NCBI RefSeq assembly: GCF_950295315.1
Contig: NC_080181.1
Coordinates: 1,988,526 to 2,052,525, forward strand
Origin: Erinaceus europaeus
Lineage: Eukaryota > Chordata > Mammalia > Eulipotyphla > Erinaceidae
DNA: 64,000 nt
Direction of reading: 5' to 3'
Shown: one piece after another, positions 44,773 through 55,400 of the stretch
Position numbering within the stretch: position 1 is the first letter of the stretch
Layout of the letters: the number at the start of each line of letters is the position of its first letter
Translations under genes and position numbers: made by a program
The notes under the pieces: generated by a model
What the model was told of the DNA's origin: nothing
The model's input: only the letters and a program-made list of their open reading frames with translations
Database searches by the model: none

Positions 44773-45007
44773 TTAAGAAAGGATTAATTAACAAAACCAT
44801 AGGGTAGGAGGGGTACAACTCCACACAATTCCCACCGCCCAATCTCCATATCCCACCCCCTCCCCCGATAGCTTTCCCATTCTCTATCCCTCTGGGAGCA
44901 TGGACCCAAGGTCATTGAGGGTTGCAGAAGGTAGAAGGTCTGGCTTCTGTAATTGCTTCCTCGCTGAACATGGGCGTTGACTGGTCGGTCCACACTCCCA
45001 GTCTCTC
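44740..45007 (-). mobile_element. Poly-A retroposon of unidentified family, perfect 14-bp TSD
   Basis: A T-run of about 32 bases is the reversed A-tail of a minus-strand element. Perfect copies of 'ccgtttagggtctt' at 44726-44739 and 45008-45021 bound it. The body of about 236 bp has no SINE head or L1 ORF2 motif that I recognise. It could be the 3' end of another LINE or a processed non-coding sequence. Confidence 0.85.
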
Positions 45008-45649
45008 CCGTTTAGGGTCTTGTCTTGTCTTCTGCGAATTGTGATTGCTTTGCTCCCTTGCTAACTTGACTCTCTCTCTTGTGTAGCAGTTATTGCCGGA
45101 GCATCTCTACTAGTTGGGTAGTGATGGTGAGAGTGGTTGTTCTTGCCTTGTGCCTCAGAGCCCCAGCTTTCGGTGCTTCCCCGCTGAGTGTGACACAAGC
45201 TGTGGGCTGTCCTTTGAGGTGTTTACTAGGTCGGGGTCTGGCCCTGCTCTCCGGGAGGGATTCTGAAACCATAAAGAGATGCTCTCTCTGCATCTACTCA
45301 CGTCATCAGATGATTTTTTCCCCCTTCCCTCTGTTGATGCAATGTGTCATGCGGATTGACCTATAGGTTTGAGCCAAAAGCCCTGGCACATGATCCTTTT
45401 AATGTCTGCTGCATGGATGTGCTCAGATTTTGCTGGGGACCTTTGCATCTGTTTAGTGAGGATACTGGTCTGTAGGGGTGTCTGCTTCTGCTTTTGTTAC
45501 TGGCTCATACACAGTGCTTCCTCCAGGTTTTAGAATGGCTGAGGATAAGAACCAGCTCATCTCTGCAGGCTGAGGAGGACTCATTAGAGTCCATTAGTCC
45601 TGGGTTTCTATTTTATTTTTTCTGGGGGGGGAAGCTTGATTACACTTTC

Positions 45650-45954
45650 TTTTTTTTTTTTTAATAGTTTTTTAAAAAATATTTATTTTATTTATTTATT
45701 CCCTTTTGTTGCCCTTGTTGTTTTATTGTTGTAGTTATTATTGTTGTTGTTATTGTTGGATAGGACAGAGAGAAATGGAGAGAGGAGGGGAAGACAGAGA
45801 GGAGGAGAGAAAGATAGACACCTGCAGACCTGCTTCACCGCCTGTGAAGCGACTACCCTGCAGGTGGGGAGCCGGGGTTCGAACCGGGATCCTTATGCCG
45901 GTCCTTGTGCTTTGTGCCACCTGCGCTTAACCCGCTGCACTACAGCCCGACTCC
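45650..45954 (-). mobile_element. Type A SINE, antisense, 15-bp TSD
   Basis: Perfect 'cttgattacactttc' at 45635-45649 and 45955-45969. Confidence 0.92.
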
Positions 45955-46059
45955 CTTGATTACACTTTCAACTTCTTACTTGTAATTATTCTGTTCAGGT
46001 TTTTTATTTTCCCTAATTCAGTTTTGAATGGTTATGTGATTTTAAGAATTTATCTATCT

Positions 46060-46330
46060 CAGGGTGGGTGGTGGTACATGCTATTGAAAGCACACATCAC
46101 CACGCTCAAGGACCTGGGTTGAGCCCCCGCTCCCCACCTGCAGGGAGAATGCTTCACAGGTGGTGAAGCAGGGCTGCGGGTGTCTCTCTCCCCTCCCCCC
46201 TTTCAATTTCTCTCTTTGCTACTGGGGGTAGAAAAAGGTGGGGGTTAGGAAAAAAAATGGCTGCTAGGAGCCATGGAATCATAGTGCCAGCACTGAGCCA
46301 GTGATAGCCGGTGGTCAAACAAAAACAAAC
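46060..46330 (+). mobile_element. Type A/B intermediate SINE
   Basis: 'gggtggtggtacatgctatt', 'gtgaagcagggctgcgggtg' and the 3' module 'ccatggaatcatagtgccag'. Confidence 0.78.
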
Positions 46331-46914
46331 CAGAATTTCCCTTTTCCAGAGTATCCGGTGTGTCTGCCTTAATGGGCTCACAGTTCTCTGTGGTCAGTTG
46401 TAGTTCTGAGTATCTGCCATAACTTCTGTGTCATTTGAGTCTATTTACTAGATTTTTTTTTTAGCCTAACTAAAGGTTTCTCAGTTGTGTTGATCTTTTC
46501 GAAGAGCCAGCTCTCGGTCTTACTGACTTTCTGTCACGTTGATTTTGAGTTCTTCTTTGGTCTTTTTATCATTTCCTCCCTTGTGAGTTTTGGTCTCACT
46601 TTCTGGTTCCTTTTGGTATCAGGGTAAGACTGCTTGAAATTCCTCCTCCTGACGTGGGCTTGAGCTGCTGATAGGATCTGTCTCTAAGGCCGTCCCTGAT
46701 AACCAAACAGAGCTGCTTCCATCCTCTGGCACAGAGGGGTCATGGCAGAGAAGCCAGAGGAGTCTCAGAGCACACCTAAAGATAGCTGCCTGCTTTTGCT
46801 ATGCCCATTGACATTACTCTCTGAAAAGGGGGACGATGACCACTTGTGTGGTGATAATGGACTGGAAGTCCCTGACATGGAACAGTATCTAAAATTTTTT
46901 TTTTTTGCCTGTTT

Positions 46915-47174
46915 GTTTTTCCCTTTTGTTGCCCTTTTTTTTTTTTAAATTGTTGTTGTAGTTATTATTGTTGTTGTTGGATAGGACAGAGAAATGGAGA
47001 GAGGAGGGGAAGAAAGGGGGAGAGAAAGACAGACACCTGCAGACCTGCTTCACCGCCTATGAATTGACTCCCCTGCAGGTGGGGAGCCGGGGGCTCAAAC
47101 TGGGATCCTTATGGCGGTCCTTGTGCTTTGCACCACATGCGCTTAACCTGCTGCGCTACCCTGCCCGACCCCCC
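46915..47174 (-). mobile_element. Type A SINE, antisense
   Basis: Full copy, ending 'gctaccctgcccgacccc'. Confidence 0.9.
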
Positions 47175-47727
47175 ATTGAACAGTTTCTTGATAGGCAGTG
47201 ATTACTGATTTATTTCCCCATGGAAATTAGTTGGGGAATGAAGTGGTTTTGTTTATTAATGATTTCACATTCAGGGGGTATAGTCTCACACCTGCCTGCG
47301 TGTGTGTGTGTGTGTGTGTGTGAGTGTATGTGTGTGTGTGTGCGTGTGTACGCGAGTGCCTGCTTCCTCCCTGGTTTCTGTGAGCAGTGCCACTGCCCGG
47401 ATTGGCTCAGGCTCTCACCCAACCTGCTCCCCTCAGACTGGCATGCAGAAGTCAGTCGCACGAAGTTCAGTCGCACGAAGTTCAGTCGCACTGTCACCAG
47501 AGTGTGCAAAGGCGCCAGCTGTGAATGTGGGCTCTGCCTCCACGGCCCTCCCCCAGCCTCCATCACGGCTCAACTCGGCTCAGGTAGTCAAGAGATAGCG
47601 GAGAAACTGGCCCGCTGTTTGCTGCCGTTGGGCCCTTCTTATCATGGAGACAGAGGCTGTACTTCCCAAGTGTGCAGGGCTCTAGCCTGACCACAGCTGC
47701 TATTTTGAAAGCACAGCTCCAGCGTTA
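47175..47727. other. Unique sequence with a (GT)n microsatellite
   Basis: GT repeat at about 47299-47345. A 15-bp word ('agttcagtcgcacga' type) is repeated in tandem around 47450-47490. Nothing else recognised. Confidence 0.5.
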
Positions 47728-47743
47728 CAGTGCCCCCATTTTT

Positions 47744-48023
47744 TTAATATTTATTTTATTTATTTATTCCCTTTTGTTGCCCTTGTTGTTTTATTGTTGT
47801 AGTTATTACTGTTGTTGTCGTTGTTGGATAGGACAGAGAGAAATGGAGAGAGGAGGGGAAGACAGAGAGGAGGAGAGAAAGATAAGACACCTGCAGACCT
47901 GCTTCACCGCCTGTGAAGCGACTCCCCTGCAGGTGGGGAGTCGGGGTTCGAACCGGGATCCTCATGCCTGTCCTTGTGCTTTGCGCCACCTGTGCTTAAC
48001 CCGCTGCGCTACAGCCCGACTCC
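47744..48023 (-). mobile_element. Type A SINE, antisense, 16-bp TSD
   Basis: Perfect 'cagtgcccccattttt' at 47728-47743 and 48024-48039. It is the last SINE before the long SINE-free interval. Confidence 0.92.
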
Positions 48024-48214
48024 CAGTGCCCCCATTTTTGTGACGTTGATGAGTTTAGGACAGGTCACAACACAACTAGGGGCCAGGAAGAAACAGGGAG
48101 CACGCAGCTCTGAATTGGCGCGAGCCTGCTCTTCAGAAAGCACATGTCCAGCAGCCAGCACATGCAGGCAGGGCAGCCACCCCGAGATGAGGACAGACAC
48201 AGAGGCCAGTCGTT

Positions 48215-51200
48215 GGGATTCAGGTTTACCGGTTTATTGAACCAGTAAAATTCCTTCTAGTAACAATGAACTAAATTTCTGCATGTCTGAATGTGATACA
48301 GTTTAAGTCATTGTTCTGTACCTATAAACAGACCTTTAAAATGTCATCGAAAGTGCAGTTATGAATTGTTAACATGTTAACGCACTGGACTCCACACTCA
48401 CCAACAGTCCCTTCAGTCTCCCAGCCCTTCAGAACAAAGGCAGAACACAAAAGAGGCGTTGAGCACGCAAGCCGACCTGCTAAGGCCAGCTCGAGTCAGG
48501 ACAGGACATCGAGGACAGTGGGCGGGGTGCTCGGGGGGCTCTGTGGGGCCACAGCTGTCAGCACACACTCACGGTGGCTGCTTACAGAGTCGCAGCTATA
48601 AACAGGACACGGCCAACGTCAGCTCTCCACTGCTCCACTGGCCTACCTGATGAAGCTTATCTGATGGAATGCCTTGTCCAGGAAGAAGAAGCTGAGCTAC
48701 ACCCACCTCCCGTTAGGCCAGAGTCAAGGGACAAACAGTGCTCAGGACTACACAGGCAGCTCACAGCGTCCATGACGCTGAAGGAAAAGTACCAGGGAAT
48801 CTGGGAGTTCTGGATTAACACTGTTAAAGAACTAGAACAGACGCTTCACAGCATGCTACATAAATGCTCACAACTCAAGGGTGAAACGATGTCTAAAACC
48901 CCAAGTCAACAAGCTGGCAATCTGAAGTCATGTGCAACTCAGCTAGGAACTCTTTTAACAGACATTCACAGTGAAGCCGCCCTGCCCCATCAGGGTGTGG
49001 CCAGAGAGGCTGACTGGAGGAGACACCCAGCTGTGCCACAACCAGGAGAGTGGCTTTCGGGCCTGAGGTGGGGCTGAGTGAGAATGGGGAGGGGACACCG
49101 GCCTGGCCTCTGGTGTGTCTGGGGCTGAGTCCACGTGGAGAGAGGGACAGGGCAGGCCCCTCCCCTCCCGGCCCAGCTCAAGTGTTGGTGAAGAATGAGC
49201 AGTGTACGAGAACCCCTCTGGCTGCTGACTGCCCGTCAGGCCTGGCGCACACACAGCGCTGCGGCACTGAGGAGCAGAGACTCTCCTGTCATGGCATTCC
49301 TGTAGGAACGATTCACTTTAATCACACCTTTCAAGGAGTTCACCTGAAGGGCACAAGAAAACAGACTGTGAACAAAATATACCAGATGCTCTTGAGCGTA
49401 CCTGGACTCAGCGCTGTCTGACGCCCCTTGGGGTGTCAGCCTAAAGAGCATCTCCCCGTCTCCCCATCACCCCACAGCTCCCAGGAGCAGGGAAGGTGTA
49501 GCTGTGCTCCCTCGCCCGAGCCGTCTTTAAACCGTAGACTTCAGACTGAGCAGCCGCGCGGCGTTAAAGCAGGCCTCGTGCACCTGACTGGGGCCCCTCT
49601 CGTCCCCCCGCGCCCCGTGGGAAGGAAAGCTCCTGGGCCCCTCTGGAGACCAAGACCATCTACTTCCCAGCAGAGGCTGGTGCCCCCCCACCCCAGCCCC
49701 ACAGCACGCTCTCTCCAAGCTGACCCTTCTGCATACACGTGGGGGGGGGGGGCAGGCCGCCGGGACTCCACTCCAGGCCTGGTGGTGCCTCAGCATACAG
49801 ACAGATGGATCTCTGTGCCACGTAAGGATATACAGATTTCTGCTTGATAGAAAGCAAAGCTCTGATTTATCTAAAAATAGGAAGTCCTATTAGTGGACAA
49901 CAGAGCCTTCCTGAAGTGGGGGCAGGAATGAGGTAGCGGAGTAGGCAGGTGGGGTGGCACTGTGGTGGAGGGCCAAGGGTGCAGGACAAAGCCACACCAT
50001 TGATGGAGAAGGTCATAGGGAAGTGCTGGTGACTCAGCAGGCAGCTGGTGACGTCTGCACTGTCAAAGGCGTCTGGACCCAGGGCCGGAGGGGAGCACAC
50101 TCGTGGAGGCACTTGGAGGACCGAGGAGCAGCGGGCACGCTGGGGAGCTGGGGTTCCTCGTTCTGGCTGTGCCAGGCCTGCCGAGCCTGTGTTGCCTCCA
50201 GCCTCCTCCCGTGTGGACAGCCTTGGCGCGACCTATGGGGACAGGCCACCATGCCAGGACTGGCTTTCTAGAGGGAGGGTCCTGACCCGGCTCTGAACAC
50301 AGTACAGAAGCCGCAAAGCCGCTTCATCACACGCACTGGGATCTGTTCTTAACTATCCTCCACTCTGACGCGCCTTAACGCACACCCTCGGCCCTCAAGA
50401 GGCAAGCAGCTCCCATGCAGTCCCTGCAGCCGGAGCACCTGAGATGTGTAGGATGGCGTGACACCCGCCGGTGGAGGGAAGGCGCTGTGGGGCGAGGTCC
50501 TCTGAGGATCGGACAACACCATCTGAACAGGAGCTCGATGCAGACTTGCTCCTGACCCACCCTCTCCCTGGAGCCCCAGTGCAGCCCTGCCCAGCTGCTG
50601 CGGGTGAAGCACGGCTTGCAGCCCACCAGCGCTCCCGACAGCCATCTTCTACTCACAAAGTCCCCCGAAGGGAAAGAGTCTTCCTGAGTTTGGGAAGAAA
50701 CAGACTTGGTTCACACACCAGGTGCTCCCATGGGAGCTGGGGCAGTTTTGGGGAGATGTGAGAGGCGGGGAGCCACGGAGGGGTTTGGCACATCACAGCA
50801 CGACACCAGGAGCCAGACAGCTTTGAAATATCACATCTTAGTATAAAAGGCTATACTATCAATTACTATAGAGTAAATGCAATGCTCTGAAGAAATACCC
50901 TCTGGAAACCGTATCAGAGCTTCAAGTGTGCACTGGCTGCCTCTCGGGTGCTGAGTCCCATCAGAACTGGCTCTCCAGGAGGGCAGAAGTGCGTGGCGGG
51001 GTGGCCGGGCCCTGGCTCCAGGTGACAGAGCCTCTGGTAGGACAGCCCGCTAGTGAGGCATCAGAGTTCCCGGGACCCAGTCCCGCAGCCAGAACCTGCA
51101 TGTCCACTTCCCCGGGGATGACTCACAGGACTAGCAAGTGAGGGGTCACAGCACAGACAAAAGCCAGTGGAAGCCTGAACTGGGAGGCGCCTGGGACCCA

Positions 51201-52411
51201 TCTCAGCACACTCGGCTTCTCTAGCAAGCAAGACACACCAGCGAGGCCGGGGCAAGCCGAGTACTCTGAGGACCGTGCCATCTTGAGTAGCATTTTCTCC
51301 CTTACGAGGCAGGTCTCGGGCCACATTCTGGAATCTGAATGTGCAGAACTTTGTTGTGAGTAGGTTTATAGGCTTCCCTCTGTCATCTCATCTGTAAAAA
51401 GTCTGAGCCAGTAACTTCAAGTCTGTGCAAACCAGGAGGTGACTCCCCTCCCCCAGGGGCTGTGCAGGGCTCCCGCCAGAGCGTCTAAGAGGCTCGCACT
51501 GGCTTGTGAGCGGGATGCCGATTAAAGCTACAAACGCACAGGCTGAGCTCCCAGACAGTCACAGCGAGCCACAGCAACCAACTTCTGGGAACCTTATTTC
51601 TCCCCTGTCACTCGATCCCCTTTTTAACCAGCTGTCCAAAGAGACTTTCTCGGGGAGGGGATGCTTTGGCATTAGGAAACACTCTTCAACCCCAGGAAGC
51701 CGAAAGCCTTAGGCGATAGAGAAACCTGAGCCCACTTTCTCTATGGATCTGGTTGAAAGGGCACTTCTGCAGTGACAGTGGGGGAGGCTGGCGTGTTGAC
51801 GTATTGCATGGTACATGTTAATGCACAGAGACATGCTTTTCCTTGAATGTAAGCTGCTTGATCTGCCGGGGAAGTAGCTGCTACTGGCCTGGCGGGACAT
51901 GATAAAGGTCTCTGAGTAGGAGAGGAGACTGAGAAGTGAGCATGGGAGGAGCATTGGGTCAGTTCTGAGGGGCAGGGTGCTGAGTGTGGGCGGCCAGGGC
52001 TGTCAGGTACACATCTGGCACGAGAGCAGCTGGACGTGGCCTTCAGTAGCATGTGCTAGGGTCTGTCATGATCGGTTTCACATTAGATTATGGACAATGG
52101 TTGCATCACATTTTCACGTCATCACCAATAGCAGTAAGAACAACAGTGCCTGACCAGTCGTCCCCCAGGACGTGTCTGTCGGGTGAGCAGCTTCCTGTTG
52201 CCAGAGGGGCTCACCCCTCGCTGGGCCCTGGCAGATGGGAGCCACACGCACACACCTCAAAGCACTGAAGGTAAATGTGAGAGACGGTCCCGACGCCCCA
52301 AGCAGGAGGGGCTGCGCCTCCACCTGCCGCCCCGCCAGGAGGGCCGCGTCACTCCGCCACCTCACAGACAGCCCCGAGGATATCCCGCCAGCGAGGTCCT
52401 GGGGCCTGCGC
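48215..52411 (-). other. SESN3: Probable SESN3 3'UTR
   Basis: The region runs from the SESN3 stop codon to a minus-strand AATAAA. It has no SINE or L1, in contrast to the surrounding DNA, which fits constraint on a long 3'UTR. AU-rich segments occur at 48240-48370 and 50820-50910. No protein-coding exon was recognised. The exact poly-A site and any alternative sites cannot be settled from sequence. Confidence 0.6.
48233..48238 (-). terminator. SESN3: Candidate SESN3 poly-A signal
   Basis: TTTATT on the plus strand, AATAAA on the transcript strand. Cleavage would fall near 48210-48220. Confidence 0.5.
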
Positions 52412-52498
52412 TCAAGTCAGGTGGCGCGTGATGGCGCGCAGCGCATACAGCAGTTCGGCCTGCATGCGGGCCTCCATCAGCAGCAGGTTGACCTGCAC
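52412..52498 (-). CDS. SESN3: SESN3 last coding exon
   Basis: Acceptor 'ttcccttgcag', then 28 codons '[16 protein letters not shown]...' and TGA at 52412-52414. The sequence is nearly invariant in sestrins, apart from 'VQV' where I recall 'VHV'. Confidence 0.96.
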   Translation of the reverse strand: MQVNLLLMEARMQAELLYALRAITRHLT

Positions 52499-55400
52499 CT
52501 GCAAGGGAAGACGCCCGTCAGCTGCTGCGCTGCTCTGCTCCCTGACGGCCCCATGGATGCCTGTGCCTCGGAGCACAAGCTTATCGTTTGGGAAGCTTCC
52601 ACGTGACAGACCCGTGGGGCTGATCTGAGGGCCGAGGCCTAGCTTTCCCGATCGTGAGTAGGTTTTAGTGACTCCTCTGTATTTCTTTCTAAGCCACCCT
52701 TGGTATCAAACACCAGAGCAGCAGGGTGGGGTGCGAGGCTGCTGCTCCAGGGCTCCCTCCAGAGGCTGGAGGCAGACACTGCCCTAGTTGACTGCCCTGT
52801 CAGAGAACTGAAAGCACCCAGTCTTCAACTGCTAAACTTAACAAAGCAGGCAACCAACAGAGTCAGTACTCAAAGCCATGAATTAAAAAGAATCCCTGAG
52901 TCAGCAGGCAGTGCCGCTTGTCTGCCTCTGCCTCTGCCTCTGCCTCTGCCTCGGGTGCGGGAGCTTCTCACCCAGCCCTCACGGTGCCTCCCAGGCCAGT
53001 GGCTTCACTTTCCATTTCAGAGGGAGAGAGAACCGGGGCGGCTGCCACCCCCCCCCCCCACGCTCCCTGTGGGGCTGGCACGGGGCGCGCACCTTCTCCG
53101 CGTGTCTGAACTGCCGCCAGTAGCTGTCATACATGCGCTTGGTGGTCCTCTCGGGGTAGCAGGCCACCGTCTTGACGTAGACCTTCAGGCTCCGCTCAAG
53201 CAGCTGGTTCACTTCTCCATAGTCGTAGTCGTCATACCTGGGGGTCACGGGGCGCAGCTTGTGAGCACAAGCCTGATTTGAGAGTGTCCAGACCGGGGAC
53301 TCCAAAGGCACGGGCTGAGAAAGTTCTACCAGGTGCCCTACCTATTAGGCCTTCCTAATTAAGAAAATAAACTGACAGGTGTCTGCAGAGTTTGGTACAG
53401 TGGGGAGGGAAAGAAGCCAGAGCACTGACGCTTCCCCCAGAGCAGTGGGACCTGGGTCACACGTGGCAAAACAGCGCACCGGTCAAGTCTGCCTTCCCAT
53501 TTTGTCGTGTCCTCCCTGCCCCGTTTTTTTTTTTTTTGGTTTTAGATAATTTTATATATTTTTTCCTTTTGCTGCCCTGGCTTTTCATTGTTGTCGTTGT
53601 TGGATAGGACAGAGAGAAATGGAGAGAGGAGGGGAAGACAGAGAGGGGGAGAGAAAGATAGACACCTGCAGACCTGCTTCACCGCCCGTGAAGCGACTCC
53701 CCTGCAGGTGGGGAGCCGGGGGCTTGAACTGGGATCCTTATGCCGGTCCCTGCGCTTTGCACCACATGCCCAACTCCCCCTGCCCCCAGTTTTACTAGAG
53801 CACTGCCCAACTCTGGCAGGGATTGAACCTGGGACCTTAGACTGTCAGAAATGAAAGTCTTCTGTGTCTCCTGGCCATAATGTGTGTCTGAGAATATGAC
53901 TCTGTGATAATCATTCTACTGTCCCATTTTCCACCCTAGACCATGAGTTACTTGCCACTGTCTTTTAGGTAGAAAGTTTCAGTGTTAAAATTTATTTTCT
54001 TGGGCAGGGGTAGATAGCATAAAGACTCTCATGCTTAAGGCTCCTAAGTCCCAGGTTCAGTCACCCACACCACCATAAGCCAAAGCTGGAGTTATAAAAA
54101 AATTATTTTGTTTTAAAAAGTTGTATTCTAACTATTCCATCAAGGCTGTCTGACGCTTTACTAGAAAAAAGTAGTCAAAATGAACATATTTATAATGAAG
54201 TATTTCCTGAAAATCTAGTGGCGTAAAAGCCCAAATCAAAACCTCATATTCTGTGATTAGGAAGATAATGTTGGATCTCATCTGCTGATTTATTCTGAGC
54301 TCAGTTCTGATCTGGCCACATAGAGCCTAGATCCCTGCTGACTGGGGCTCTGGGGCTGGGGCTGGGGCTGACTTTCTGAGGGCGGACTGCCCGACTAGTG
54401 GGCATCAAAGCATGGTGTCCCCAGCAGCAGACGTCCCAAGGACCTGCCTGCGCCTTCTCCCCCTGCACTTCGCGCGTGTGTAGACCAGCGCTCAGGACGG
54501 CTCTTGACGCACCTGATTCCAAACATGCAGTGGACATAGTTGAAGAGTGCTCTGTGCAGCGTGCTGGTGTCCACGTCCTCGTGCGTGAGGCTGCAGACCA
54601 TGCGGAACTTGTCGTCCAGCAGATGCCCGATGTCAGAGTAGAGTCTGTTCACCAGGGAGAAGCCGTGGTTTTCCCAGGTGTAGTCCTGGCAGAACACAGT
54701 GGCCGTGAACCTGGGTATCCCCGGGTGCCCGATACCCACGCAGGCACCTCTGCCTGTATGGACTCCCCCCCAGCATGGGAAGCCTAGCTGAGTTCACTCG
54801 GACCCGGGAGGGCTCTTGCTCTGCCCGACAGTGGGCCAGCAGGAGCCAGTGCCCTGCCTCACCTCAGCAGGGGATTCTGGAGGGATTCCCCACTTAATGG
54901 GCTGTCTAGACAGTGCAAGCGTCTCTACCTCTCCCTCCATCTCATTCCATAAATAAAGAAAATGGCCGTCAGGAGCGATGGGTTTGTCACACAGGCACGG
55001 AACCCAGCAATAACCCTGGTGGCAGAAGCTACGCTCAACGGCAAGCCTGTTTCGCAGACACCCCTATACTGGCTATTGCTTCCTTTCGGGCCCATAGCAC
55101 CTCCCTCCACACCCCCTTCCTCCCCAGGGCCTTCACTGGGGCTTCCTGCATGGTCCCTGTGTTCCTGGGGACTCCTTGTTTTAAGACAGGAGCAGGAACC
55201 CGGCCTCGGCCGAGCTAGTCCCGGCCCTCTGCTCTAGTTTTTCGTACCTGAGCCCGGAATGTTGGCAAGTGCTCTTCTCCTCGCCTGGCAAAGTCCTCGT
55301 ACCCAAAGCCAGGGTCTTCAATGTACCGGGAGACGTCTGCAGTTAGAATCGGGTCATCCTCAAAGTCTGAGGAGAGCACAGCAGAGTGGAGGATGGTGAG

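Larger units (their letters stand above)
43190..46650 (-). mobile_element. Second ancient L1, antisense, fragmented
   Basis: 'gcacaagctctttggtttgc', 'tttgtagtcaactctgaagt' and 'tcttttcgaagagccagctc' are antisense L1 ORF2 words in the expected order from C-terminal to N-terminal coding. Decayed throughout, and interrupted by type C, type A and other retroposons. Confidence 0.6.
53238..54512 (-). other. SESN3: SESN3 intron with SINEs
   Basis: 1,275 bp. It holds a type A SINE, two type C SINEs and otherwise unrecognised sequence. Confidence 0.9.

Noticed and set aside
48574..49077. 167-codon plus-strand frame in the SESN3 3'UTR
   Set aside because: It is antisense to the SESN3 transcript, has no known domain, and the region is explained by a 3'UTR.
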